33,523 nucleotides of DNA from an uncultured Atopobiaceae bacterium (lineage in GTDB: Bacteria > Actinomycetota > Coriobacteriia > Coriobacteriales > Atopobiaceae), in assembly GCA_905235165.1 (NCBI GenBank), contig CAJOKK010000005.1:1-33523 (forward strand). The letters run 5' to 3'. Each line of letters begins with the position of its first letter. Within the stretch, counting starts at the first letter, position 1. A model generated the notes under the pieces. The model was not told the origin of the DNA, did no database searches, and saw nothing but the letters and a program-made list of their open reading frames with translations. The position numbers were made by a program, and so were the translations under genes. This document shows positions 7,527-15,985 of the stretch, in pieces.

Positions 7527-8876
7527 ATGGAGCACGTCGCCCGTGCGTTCACGGCGGCCGAGCTCGTTCAGCGTGGTCTTGACGACCTTCCCGACGAGCT
7601 CGTCTCCGGACGCCACCTCATCTACAGCTCGCCCGCAACGCTCGCCTTCAACTCGCCCGGCGCCGAGGGCTTCGGCGTCAAGCGCGCCGGCCTGGCCATT
7701 CCCGGCTCAGTCATGCTCGTGGTAGCTCCCGGCTGCTGCGGCCGCAACACCTCGCTCATCAGCGACCTGCCGGGCTACGAGGGCCGCTTCTTCTACCTCA
7801 CCATGGACGAGACCGACATCGTAACGGGCCGCCACCTCGCGCGCATTCCGCAGGCCGTCGAGGAGTGCGTGGCGCACCTGGCCGTGAAGCCGTCGGTCTT
7901 CATGATCTGCATTACCTGCGTGGACGCCCTGCTCGGCACCGACATGGAGCGCGTGTGCCGCCGCGCCGAGGAACGCGTGGGCCTGCCCGTGCGCCCCTGC
8001 TACATGTACGCGCTCACGCGCGAGGGACGCCGCCCGCCCATGGTGCACGTGCGCCAAAGCCTCTACTCGCTGCTGGAGCCGAAGCCCAAGCGCTCGACCT
8101 CCGTCAACCTACTGGGCTTCTTCGCGCCGCTCGTGGACGACTGCGAGCTCTATCGCTACCTGGCCGACCTCGGCGTGAAGCGGGTGCGCGAGGTCTCTCG
8201 CTGCGAGAGCTTCGACGAGTTCGAGGCCATGGCCGAAGCCAACTTCAACCTGGTGCTCCATCCCGAGGCACGCTTCGCGGCGGCCGACCTGGAGAAGCGC
8301 CTGCAGATTCCCTCCATCGAGCTCACCCGCCTCTACCAGCTTGACCGCATCCGCCGCCAGTACCAGGCGCTCGGCCAGGTGCTCGGCGCGAGCTTTGATG
8401 ACAAGGACGACTACGCCGCGGCCCGTGCGGCCATCGACGCCTTCGCGGCGGCGCAGGGCGGCGCGAGCTTTGCCGTGGGCGAATGCCTGAACGCCGACCC
8501 CTTCGAGCTGGCCGTGGCCCTCGTGAGCTACGGCTTTGCGGTGCGCGAGGTCTTCGGCACCATCACGGCCGAGAACTTCGTCTTCGTGCGTCACCTGGCC
8601 GAGGCCTCCCCTGAGACGCAGGTCTACTCCAACATGGAGCCGACCATGATCCACTACGACGCGAGCGACTGCCCGGTGGACTTCGCCCTGGGCAAGGACG
8701 CGCGCTGGTACCACCCCGACGCCGCTGGCCTCGACTGGAACAGCGACGTACAGCCCTATGGCTACGCTGGCGTGCGCCGGCTCTTCGAGGCCCTGCTCGA
8801 GGTCGCGGGTGGCGCAGGCGACAAGAACGCGCCCGCCGAAACCTGCGGCGACGACGGCAAGGAGGTGCTCGCATGA
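7527..8876 (+). CDS. Nitrogenase component 1-like protein, NifD-type, pair 1
   Basis: The product has 449 residues of the nitrogenase MoFe/VFe/BchN/NifE fold. Cys71 (APGCCGRN) and Cys131 (MICITCVDALLGTD, matching the family's TCxxxxxGDD block) are the likely cluster ligands. Both align with Cys56 and Cys116 of the second NifD-like protein. Cys206 and Cys226 also align between the two (Cys191 and Cys210 there). By hand alignment the FeMo-co cysteine of NifD (NLVHC) is not kept; the equivalent stretch is NLVLHPE. The substrate is unknown. ATG 7527 follows the nifH-like stop after two bases, with GAGG upstream; a longer open frame upstream is an artefact over the nifH-like gene. Its stop overlaps the next gene. 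Confidence 0.88.
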   Translation: MEHVARAFTAAELVQRGLDDLPDELVSGRHLIYSSPATLAFNSPGAEGFGVKRAGLAIPGSVMLVVAPGCCGRNTSLISDLPGYEGRFFYLTMDETDIVTGRHLARIPQAVEECVAHLAVKPSVFMICITCVDALLGTDMERVCRRAEERVGLPVRPCYMYALTREGRRPPMVHVRQSLYSLLEPKPKRSTSVNLLGFFAPLVDDCELYRYLADLGVKRVREVSRCESFDEFEAMAEANFNLVLHPEARFAAADLEKRLQIPSIELTRLYQLDRIRRQYQALGQVLGASFDDKDDYAAARAAIDAFAAAQGGASFAVGECLNADPFELAVALVSYGFAVREVFGTITAENFVFVRHLAEASPETQVYSNMEPTMIHYDASDCPVDFALGKDARWYHPDAAGLDWNSDVQPYGYAGVRRLFEALLEVAGGAGDKNAPAETCGDDGKEVLA

Positions 8877-9943
8877 GGGGCCTTCGCATGTACCTGACGC
8901 CCTTCGCGCCCGACCAGTCCGGCGCCGTCTCCGTCCTCTTCGAGCTGGGCGGCATCATCGTGATCTGCGACGCCGGCGGCTGCACGGGCAACGTGTGCGG
9001 CTTCGACGAGCCGCGCTGGCACGCGATGCGCAGCGCCGTCTTCAGCGCGGGCCTGCGCGACATGGACGCCATTCTCGGCCGCGACGACAAGCTCGTGGCC
9101 TCCCTGGCCGACGCCGCCTCAAAGATGGACGCGCGCTTCGCGGCCGTCGTGGGCACGCCTGTGCCGGCCGTCATCGCCACCGACTACCGCGCCCTCTCGC
9201 GCATGTCCGAGCGCAAGAGCGGCCTTGCCACCATCTGCATCGACACCTCCGGCACGCGCCTCTACGACGACGGCGCGCGCAAGGCCTACCGCGTGCTCTT
9301 CGACCGCTTCGCGACCGAGCAGCAACCCGTCGAGCCGGGGCGCATCGGCGTCTTGGGCGCCAACCCGCTCGACCTTTCCTGCACCAGCGCCGACGAGCTG
9401 CGCGCCGCCTTGCCCGGGGCCGTCTGCTACGGCATGGGCAGCGGCTTTGACGACGTGCTTCGCGCCTCGAGCGTCGAGCGCAACGTCGTGGTGGCCCCGT
9501 CGGGACTTGCCGCGGCCCAGCTGCTCGAGGAGCGCTTCGGCACCCCCTACGAGCTGGCCGACCCGCGCTTCGCCGGCGAGGAGGCCCTTGCCAAGCTGGG
9601 CCTGGACGATGTGCGCGACAAGCGCGTTCTTGTCGTCCAACAGCAGGTCAGTGCCCATACGCTGCGCGAGAGCCTACGCGCGCAGGGGGCGGCGAGCGTG
9701 ACCTGCGCGACCTGGTTCATGCAGCTCGACGAGCTGCGCGAAGAAGGCGACGTGCGCCTTGCCGAGGAGGACGACTTCGCCGAGCTCGTGCGCGAGGGCG
9801 GCTTCGACGTGCTCGTGGGAGACCCGGCCCTCTGGCCGCTTGCGGGCGACTTCGCACCCGAGCGCGTCAGCCTGCCGCACTTCGCCCTCTCGGGAACGCT
9901 CCAGGACGGCAGCAGCTACGCACCTCACGGCGGCGCACGATGA
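8873..9943 (+). CDS. Nitrogenase component 1-like protein, NifK-type, pair 1
   Basis: The product has 356 residues. The N-terminus PFAPDQSGAVSVLFELGG followed by CDAGGCTGN (Asp33, Cys37) is typical of K/N/B-type partners. The same block occurs in the second NifK-like protein (YTGDVSGACSALYELGG, HDPSGC). Beyond Cys37, cysteines occur at 32 and 42. It presumably forms a heterotetramer with the preceding NifD-like protein and supplies one ligand of a shared Fe-S cluster. The ATG overlaps the upstream stop as ATGA and has a strong AAGGAGGTG site. It is shorter than NifK (about 500), as in other nitrogenase-like reductases. Its own stop overlaps hypF in the same way. Confidence 0.86.
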   Translation: MRGLRMYLTPFAPDQSGAVSVLFELGGIIVICDAGGCTGNVCGFDEPRWHAMRSAVFSAGLRDMDAILGRDDKLVASLADAASKMDARFAAVVGTPVPAVIATDYRALSRMSERKSGLATICIDTSGTRLYDDGARKAYRVLFDRFATEQQPVEPGRIGVLGANPLDLSCTSADELRAALPGAVCYGMGSGFDDVLRASSVERNVVVAPSGLAAAQLLEERFGTPYELADPRFAGEEALAKLGLDDVRDKRVLVVQQQVSAHTLRESLRAQGAASVTCATWFMQLDELREEGDVRLAEEDDFAELVREGGFDVLVGDPALWPLAGDFAPERVSLPHFALSGTLQDGSSYAPHGGAR

Positions 9944-12309
9944 GCGCCGTCACGCGGCGCATCCGCGTCTACGGCATCGTGCAGGGCGTGGGCTTCCGTC
10001 CCACGGTCAGCCGCCATGCCCAGACGGCCCAGATTGCCGGAAGCGTCTGCAACAAGGGCCCCTACGTGGAGATCTTCGCGCAAGGCGAGGACGAGCAGGT
10101 TGAGCGCTTCCTCGAGCTGCTTCGTCATGAGCCGCCCCGACGCGCGGCCATTCTCAAGATCGACGTCAAGGATGCCGAGGACGCACCTGTCTTCGAGCGC
10201 TTTGACATCGTGGAGAGCGAGCACACCAAAGGCGAGGTATTCGTCTCACCCGACATCGCCATCTGCGACGACTGCGCGCGCGAGCTCTTTGACCCAAACG
10301 ACCGACGCTACCTGCACCCCTTCATCAACTGCACCTGTTGCGGGCCGCGCCTGACCATCCTCGACGCCCTGCCCTACGACCGCGAGCGCACGAGCATGGC
10401 GGCCTTCCCCATGTGCCCCACCTGTGCCGAGGAGTACCACAACCCGGCTTCGCGGCGCTACGACGCCCAGCCGGTCTGCTGCAACGACTGCGGGCCGGAG
10501 TGCTCCCTGCTTGACCGGCCCGAACACGGACGTGCCGCCATCAGCGAGGCGCGACGCATCATCGCGGGCGGCGGCGTGGTGGCCGTCAAGGGCATCGGCG
10601 GCTTCCACCTGTGCTGCGACGCCACGAGCGAGGCGGCCGTTGAGCTTTTGCGCGAGCGCAAGCGTCGCTCGGCCAAGCCCTTCGCCATCATGGCGCGCGA
10701 TCTTGCCGTGGCCGAACGCGAATGCGAGGTGAGCGAGCTGGCGGCCGAGATCTTGTGCGGCCACCAGAAGCCCATCCTGCTTCTGCCCAAGCGCACGGGC
10801 GGCCTAGCGTGCGAGGCGGTGGCACCGGACAATCCCAAGCTCGGCGTCATGCTCCCCTACGCGCCGCTGCAGCTTCTGCTCTTTACCTACGACGACGGCA
10901 TCGAGATGCCCGACTGCCTGGTGATGACCAGTGCCAACGAGTCGGGCGCGCCCATCTGCCGCGATGACGAGGACGCCCGTCGCGAGCTGGGCGACCTTTG
11001 CGACGCCATTCTCACCCACAACCGCCTCATCCGTCTGCGGGCCGACGACACGGTGATGGACCTCTTTGAGGACAAGCCCTACCTGGTGCGCCGCTCGCGC
11101 GGCTGGGCACCCCTGCCCTTCATTCTGTCTGACGGCGCGGCACCGCAGCTTCTGGCCGTGGGCGGCGAGCTCAAGAACGAGTTCTGCCTGGCCTCGGGCG
11201 AGCTCTACTACCCGTCGGCCTACGTGGGCGACCTGGGTGACGTGCGCACGGTCGAGGCGCTAGGCGAGAGCATCGAGCGCATGGCGACCCTGCTCGAGAT
11301 TGAGCCTCAGGTCATCGCCTGCGATCTGCATCCTGGCTACAACTCCACCATGCTCGCGCGGCGCCTTGCCGAGCAACGGGGCTGCGAGCTCATCGGCGTG
11401 CAGCACCACTGGGCACACGTGGCCGCCTGCCTCGCCGAGAACGACTTTGCCGGGCCCGCCATCGGCGTCTCCTTCGACGGGACGGGCTATGGCGAGGACG
11501 GCAGCATCTGGGGCGGCGAGATCCTGCTCTCCAGCTACGAGCGCTACGAGCGCTCGGCCCACGTGGCGAGCTTCGCGCAGCCGGGTGGCGACGCCTCGGC
11601 TCGCGAGGGATGGCGCATCGCCCTGTCGCTGCTCTGTGCCGAGCGCGGCGCGGACGAGGCGAAGGCCCTGGCCGAGCAGCTGAGGCTCTGCACGCCCGCC
11701 GAGGCCACGGCCGTCTGCGCCATGGTCAGCCGCGGCCTCAACACCGTGACCTCCACGAGCGCGGGCCGGCTCTTCGACGCCGTGAGCGCCCTTCTGGGCG
11801 TGCGCCTGGCGTCGAGCTTCGAGGGCGAGGCGGCGACGCAGCTGCAGTTCGCGGCGGATCGCCTGGACGTGAGCGAGCGGCCTGAGGAAGTTCTTCTCGA
11901 CAGCGAACGCCTGCGCGAGGAGGACGACGAGCTGATTCTGGCAAGCGACACACTCATCTCGCGAATCGTGGAGGGACGCCTTGCCGGCGAGAAGACCGAT
12001 CTTCTTGCCTACGAGTTTCACCTGGGACTTTCCGAGCTGGTGGAGGCGGCCTGCCTGGAGGTGCGTTCGCGCACGGGCGTCAAGGCCGTCGCGCTCACCG
12101 GCGGCTGCTTCCAGAACACCTTGCTGCTCGAGCTTTGTTGCACGCGGCTGCGTGCGCAGGGCTTTGACCTATATCTGCACAGCCTCGTGCCGCCCAACGA
12201 CGGCGGCATCGCGCTGGGGCAAGCCGTTATTGCGGCACATCTCGTAACCCATCGGGGCGAATCTGGCGCGGATGCGCCGAGCCCCGCAAACGCACTTGAG
12301 AGGAGCTAG
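9940..12309 (+). CDS. hypF: Carbamoyltransferase HypF (cyanide ligand synthesis)
   Basis: The product has 789 residues and all HypF modules. An acylphosphatase domain comes first (RIRVYGIVQGVGFRP, about 7-90). A double zinc-finger region follows (Cys109/112/131/134 and Cys159/162/181/184), then a YrdC-like domain (about 195-385). A Kae1-like carbamoyltransferase domain follows, with HHWAHVAAC and SFDGTGYGEDG. HypF activates carbamoyl phosphate with ATP and passes the carbamoyl group to the C-terminal Cys of HypE, the source of CN ligands. It starts with an ATGA overlap with the NifK-like gene, so it belongs to the same transcription unit. It looks intact. Its placement between two nitrogenase-like pairs, not in a hydrogenase operon, is unusual. 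Confidence 0.95.
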   Translation: MSAVTRRIRVYGIVQGVGFRPTVSRHAQTAQIAGSVCNKGPYVEIFAQGEDEQVERFLELLRHEPPRRAAILKIDVKDAEDAPVFERFDIVESEHTKGEVFVSPDIAICDDCARELFDPNDRRYLHPFINCTCCGPRLTILDALPYDRERTSMAAFPMCPTCAEEYHNPASRRYDAQPVCCNDCGPECSLLDRPEHGRAAISEARRIIAGGGVVAVKGIGGFHLCCDATSEAAVELLRERKRRSAKPFAIMARDLAVAERECEVSELAAEILCGHQKPILLLPKRTGGLACEAVAPDNPKLGVMLPYAPLQLLLFTYDDGIEMPDCLVMTSANESGAPICRDDEDARRELGDLCDAILTHNRLIRLRADDTVMDLFEDKPYLVRRSRGWAPLPFILSDGAAPQLLAVGGELKNEFCLASGELYYPSAYVGDLGDVRTVEALGESIERMATLLEIEPQVIACDLHPGYNSTMLARRLAEQRGCELIGVQHHWAHVAACLAENDFAGPAIGVSFDGTGYGEDGSIWGGEILLSSYERYERSAHVASFAQPGGDASAREGWRIALSLLCAERGADEAKALAEQLRLCTPAEATAVCAMVSRGLNTVTSTSAGRLFDAVSALLGVRLASSFEGEAATQLQFAADRLDVSERPEEVLLDSERLREEDDELILASDTLISRIVEGRLAGEKTDLLAYEFHLGLSELVEAACLEVRSRTGVKAVALTGGCFQNTLLLELCCTRLRAQGFDLYLHSLVPPNDGGIALGQAVIAAHLVTHRGESGADAPSPANALERS

Positions 12310-12311
12310 AC

Positions 12312-12527
12312 ATGTGCGTAGGACTTTCTGCCAAGGTCGTCCGCATTCAGGACGGCACCGCGCTCGTTGACGCATCGGGCGCGCGCAAGGAGATTTCGGT
12401 CGCGCTTATGGACGACCTGGAGCCCGGCGACTTCGTGATGGTGCACGCCGGCATTGCGATCGCGAAGATCTCCGACGAGGACGAGCACGAGACCGACGAG
12501 GTCATGGAGGCACTGCTCAATGAGTAA
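12312..12527 (+). CDS. hypC: HypC/HybG-family Fe(CN)2CO carrier chaperone
   Basis: This 71-residue protein starts MCVGLSAKV, with the essential Cys2 of HypC (usual MCLAIPGKV). The family His is present in VMVHAGIAI. With HypD it holds the iron while CN and CO are attached, then hands the group to a client. The IPG part of the usual N-terminal motif is changed to LSA, which may reflect a non-hydrogenase client; this is inference. AGGAG lies in the end of hypF. Its TAA stop overlaps the hypD start. Confidence 0.9.
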   Translation: MCVGLSAKVVRIQDGTALVDASGARKEISVALMDDLEPGDFVMVHAGIAIAKISDEDEHETDEVMEALLNE

Positions 12528-13569
12528 CGATGCCAAGCAGAGCGCCGCGGAGATCTTGACGTCCTACGACGGGCGGCCGCTGCGCATCATGGAGGTGTGC
12601 GGCACCCACACGCACGAGATCTTCCGTCTGGGCATCCGCAAGCTGCTGCCCGAGCAGGTGGACCTCATCAGCGGGCCGGGCTGCCCCGTCTGCGTGACGC
12701 CGGTTGGCTTCATCGACGAGGCCATCTGGCTGGCCGAGCGCGGCGTGACCATCACCACCTTCGGCGATCTGGTGCGCGTGCCGGGCACCTCGTCGAGCCT
12801 GGCCGAAGCGCGGGCAAACGGCGCTCGCGTGCAGGTGGTCTACTCGCCGCTTGACGCCGTGGCCTACGCGGTCGAGCACCCGGAGGAGCAGGTCGTCTTT
12901 CTGGCCGTGGGCTTCGAGACCACGGTGCCGGCGGCTTGCCTCGCCGCCGATAAGGCCCTGAACGAGAAGGTCGAGAACTTCTCGCTCTTGACTGCCAACA
13001 AGACCATGCCCAACGCCTACCAGGCCCTCAAGGGCTCGGCTGACGTCTTCCTCTACCCCGGGCACGTGCATGCCATCACCGGCACGGCGCTCTGCGAGGA
13101 GCTGGTGGACGAGGGCGTGAGCGGCGTCGTGGCCGGCTTCACGGCACGCGAGCTCGTGACCGCCTTGGCCGTGGCCGTGCGCAAGGGCGGCGAGGGCGAG
13201 CCCTTTTTCGTCAACGCCTACCCACGCGTGGTAAGGGCCGAGGGCACGCCCGGCGCGGTCGCCCTTATCGAGAAGGTCATGGAGCCTTGCGACAGCGAGT
13301 GGCGCGGCCTCGGCGTGATCGAGGGGTCGGGCCTGACCCTGCGCGACGCCTATGCCTCGGTGGACGCACGCAAGGTGCATCAGATTCCGCACATCGAGGG
13401 ACGCGCGAACGCGGCCTGCCGCTGCGGCGAAGTGCTGCGCGGCGACTGCAAGCCCTCTGACTGCCCCGTCTTTGGGAAGGGCTGCACGCCGCAGCATCCC
13501 GTGGGCGCCTGCATGGTCTCGGGCGAGGGCGCGTGTTCCGCTTACTACCAATACGGAGGGAGCCTGTAA
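12520..13569 (+). CDS. hypD: HypD, Fe(CN)2CO assembly protein
   Basis: The product has 349 residues. Family blocks are present: MEVCGTHTHEIFRLGIR with the catalytic Cys, SGPGCPVCVTP, GFETTVPA and YPGHVHAITG. The C-terminal Cys-rich 4Fe-4S region reads CRCGEVLRGDCKPSDCP and GACMVSGEGAC. HypD, with HypC, accepts cyanide from HypE onto iron. I chose ATG 12520, which overlaps the hypC stop and has GGAGG about nine bases upstream. An in-frame extension to 12454 overlaps hypC and is not conserved. The stop overlaps the hypE start by one base (TAATG). Confidence 0.95.
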   Translation: MSNDAKQSAAEILTSYDGRPLRIMEVCGTHTHEIFRLGIRKLLPEQVDLISGPGCPVCVTPVGFIDEAIWLAERGVTITTFGDLVRVPGTSSSLAEARANGARVQVVYSPLDAVAYAVEHPEEQVVFLAVGFETTVPAACLAADKALNEKVENFSLLTANKTMPNAYQALKGSADVFLYPGHVHAITGTALCEELVDEGVSGVVAGFTARELVTALAVAVRKGGEGEPFFVNAYPRVVRAEGTPGAVALIEKVMEPCDSEWRGLGVIEGSGLTLRDAYASVDARKVHQIPHIEGRANAACRCGEVLRGDCKPSDCPVFGKGCTPQHPVGACMVSGEGACSAYYQYGGSL

Positions 13570-14573
13570 TGTCAGGACAGGTAACGCTGGCCATGGGTGC
13601 CGGCGGCAAGCAGACGGCAGAGCTCATTGACGAGGTCTTTGCCACGCGATTCGACAGCCCGCTGCTCACGGCGGACGACGCCGCGGTGCTCGAGCGCCCG
13701 GCGGGTAAGATCGCCATGTCGACAGACGGCTTCATCGTGTCGCCGTCCTTCTTCCCCGGCGGCAACATCGGCAAGCTGTCCATCTGCGGCACGGTGAACG
13801 ACCTGTCGTGCATGGGCGCGCGTCCGCGCTACCTCACCTGCGCCTTCGTGATCGAGGAGGGATACCCCCTCGATGACCTGCGCCGCATTGCCGACGCGAT
13901 GGCCGAGACCGCGCAGGAGGCGGGCGTGGCCCTCGTGGCCGGTGACACCAAGGTGGCCGGGCGCGGGCAGGTGGACGGCGTCTTCATCACGACGACGGGC
14001 GTGGGCGAGATCGTGGAGGGCGCAGCTCCGGCCGGCGCTTCGGCTCGCCCCGGTGACGCAATCATCGTGACCGGTGACGTGGGCCGTCACGGCTGCACGA
14101 TCCTGCTCGCCCGCGACGAGTTCGGCATCGAGGCCGACGTCACGAGCGACTGCGCGCCCCTGTGGTCGAGCGTGGAGGCCATGCTCGACGTGACGCGCGA
14201 CATCCACGTGATTCGCGATGCCACGCGCGGCGGCGTGGGCACCGTGCTCTATGAGATCGCGGGCCAGTCCAACGTGGGCATCTCGCTCGATGCCGAGGCC
14301 GTGCCGGTGGACCCGGCGGTTGGCGGCGTCTGCCGCATGCTCGGCCTCGAGCCGCTTTACCTGGCGTGCGAGGGACGCCTTGTGGTTATCGCTCCCAAGG
14401 AGGTCGCGCCCGCGCTCGTGGAGGCGCTGCGCGGCTGCCCGCACTCGGGCGGGGCGGCCATCATCGGTGAGGTGACTGACGAGCGTCCTGGCTGGGTGGT
14501 CATGAACACGCAGATCGGAACGCAGACCCTGCTGCCGCAGCCGACGGGAGAGCTGCTTCCGAGGATCTGCTAG
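13569..14573 (+). CDS. hypE: HypE, thiocyanate-forming dehydratase
   Basis: The product has 334 residues of the PurM/ThiL-like ATP-binding fold. The N-terminal GAGGKQTAELI and the central DATRGGVGTVL are the HypE signatures. The protein ends in PRIC, so the C-terminal Cys that receives the carbamoyl group and is dehydrated to thiocyanate is intact. ACGGAGGGAG precedes ATG 13569; the frame upstream of it is only overlap with hypD. With hypF, hypC and hypD this completes the pathway for Fe(CN)2CO, but the nickel-insertion genes hypA and hypB are absent. A short 32-base gap leads to the second NifD-like gene. Confidence 0.95.
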   Translation: MSGQVTLAMGAGGKQTAELIDEVFATRFDSPLLTADDAAVLERPAGKIAMSTDGFIVSPSFFPGGNIGKLSICGTVNDLSCMGARPRYLTCAFVIEEGYPLDDLRRIADAMAETAQEAGVALVAGDTKVAGRGQVDGVFITTTGVGEIVEGAAPAGASARPGDAIIVTGDVGRHGCTILLARDEFGIEADVTSDCAPLWSSVEAMLDVTRDIHVIRDATRGGVGTVLYEIAGQSNVGISLDAEAVPVDPAVGGVCRMLGLEPLYLACEGRLVVIAPKEVAPALVEALRGCPHSGGAAIIGEVTDERPGWVVMNTQIGTQTLLPQPTGELLPRIC

Positions 14574-14605
14574 GGCTTTCGCGTGAGGCCCGGGGAAGGA
14601 GAGGC

Positions 14606-15910
14606 ATGCTGAAGAGACTTGGACCGTCCGTCGTGTCTGCCGGCGAGGCCACGACGGCGCCCTTTCCCTCGAAGCTCGAGTTCAACCCGCCGGCGCACGG
14701 CGTGTGGAACATCGTGCATACCGGCATGCTCATCCCCGAGGCACACCAGATCTATATCTGCCCCGTCAACTGCCTGCGCGGCGTGGTGCTCACCGCGGCT
14801 GAGATGGGGGCGCAGGAGCGCTTCTCCTGCGTCGTGCTCAAGGAGCAGGACGTCACGCGCGGCACCGTTGAGCAGGTCACGCTCGACGGCATCATCGAGG
14901 CGCTGCGTAAGCTCGATGAGCTGCCGCCCTGCGTGATCGTCTTTCCCGTGTGCACCCACCACTTCCTCGGCATCAACATGGCGCACCTCTATCGCCAGCT
15001 TGAGCGGGAGTTTCCGCAGGTCGACTTCGTGCGTGCCTACATGGACCCCATCATGAAGAAGCACCTGCCGCCCGACGTGCGGCTTCGCCGCGCGATGTAC
15101 GAGCCGCTGCGTCCCTGTAAGGCCGACGAGCAGCTCGTGGCCGTGCTGGGAAGCGACTTTGCCCTCGACGAGAGCTGCGACCTGCGGCACGTTCTTCTCG
15201 GCGGCGGCTATCGGCTGGTGGACATCCAGCACTGCCAGAGCTACGAGGAGTACCTTGCGCTCGCTCGCGCCGCGACCTTCATCTCGACCTATCCCAACGG
15301 GCGAAACGGGGCCGAGCGCGCGGCCGTGCGGCTGGGACGTCGCCACCTCTTCCTGCCGGGGAGCTTTGACTCTGAGGAGATCGCCGCAGAGCATGCGCAG
15401 CTTGCCGAGGCGCTGGGACTGGCGGCGATCGACGTGACGAGTGAGATCGAGGCCTGCAAGCAGGCGCTCGCCCAGGCGCTTGCGATCATCGGGCAGACGC
15501 CCATCGCCATCGACGCCTCTGCGCATCCGCGCCCGCTCGGACTGGCGCGTCTGCTGCTCGAAAGCGGCTTCGACGTGCGCGAGGTCTACCTCGATGCCGT
15601 CATGGGCGAGGAGGAACCGGCGCTGGCCTGGCTGCGCGAGCATGCCCCCGAGGTAGAACTCTCATCGATCATCTTGCCTGACCTGCGCGTTGCCGAGCGC
15701 ACGCGCGAGCAGGAAGTACTTGCCATCGGACAGAAGGCCGCGTGGTTCACGGGCAGCTCGCACTTCGTCAACCTTGTGGAAGGTGGCGGACTGTGGGGCT
15801 TTGACGGCGTGCGGCGCATGGCCGCGCTGATGGTGGATGCCTTCGAGCACGAGAAGGACCCGCGCGACCTTATCCCCCGCAAGGGCCTTGGCTGCCCCAG
15901 TTGCTTTTAG
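14606..15910 (+). CDS. Nitrogenase component 1-like protein, NifD-type, pair 2
   Basis: The product has 434 residues and is a distant paralogue of the 7527-8876 product. Shared positions by hand alignment are Cys56 (ICPVNCLRG), Cys116 (VFPVCTHHFLG), Cys191 (DESCDL), Cys210 (QHCQSYEEY) and a C-terminal GxDGVRRM helix. There is no residue equivalent to the FeMo-co cysteine of NifD. It ends in GLGCPSCF, a CxxC (Cys430, Cys433) that the first NifD-like protein lacks. Its N-terminus, PSKLEFNPPAHGVWNI, includes an HGVW block shared by nitrogenase-like D subunits. GGAGAGG precedes the ATG. It could be scaffold (NifE-like) or enzyme; the sequence alone does not decide. Confidence 0.83.
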   Translation: MLKRLGPSVVSAGEATTAPFPSKLEFNPPAHGVWNIVHTGMLIPEAHQIYICPVNCLRGVVLTAAEMGAQERFSCVVLKEQDVTRGTVEQVTLDGIIEALRKLDELPPCVIVFPVCTHHFLGINMAHLYRQLEREFPQVDFVRAYMDPIMKKHLPPDVRLRRAMYEPLRPCKADEQLVAVLGSDFALDESCDLRHVLLGGGYRLVDIQHCQSYEEYLALARAATFISTYPNGRNGAERAAVRLGRRHLFLPGSFDSEEIAAEHAQLAEALGLAAIDVTSEIEACKQALAQALAIIGQTPIAIDASAHPRPLGLARLLLESGFDVREVYLDAVMGEEEPALAWLREHAPEVELSSIILPDLRVAERTREQEVLAIGQKAAWFTGSSHFVNLVEGGGLWGFDGVRRMAALMVDAFEHEKDPRDLIPRKGLGCPSCF

Positions 15911-15985
15911 GGCGTCGGGCGCGGGCGTAAGCATGGGCGTGAGGGAATTCTTGTTTTGAGGCCAACGATCGACGAGGAGCTTGGC

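Noticed and set aside
12454..12519. Longer N-terminus for HypD
   Set aside because: The extra residues are the hypC gene read in another frame; ATG 12520 has a proper ribosome site and gives the family length.
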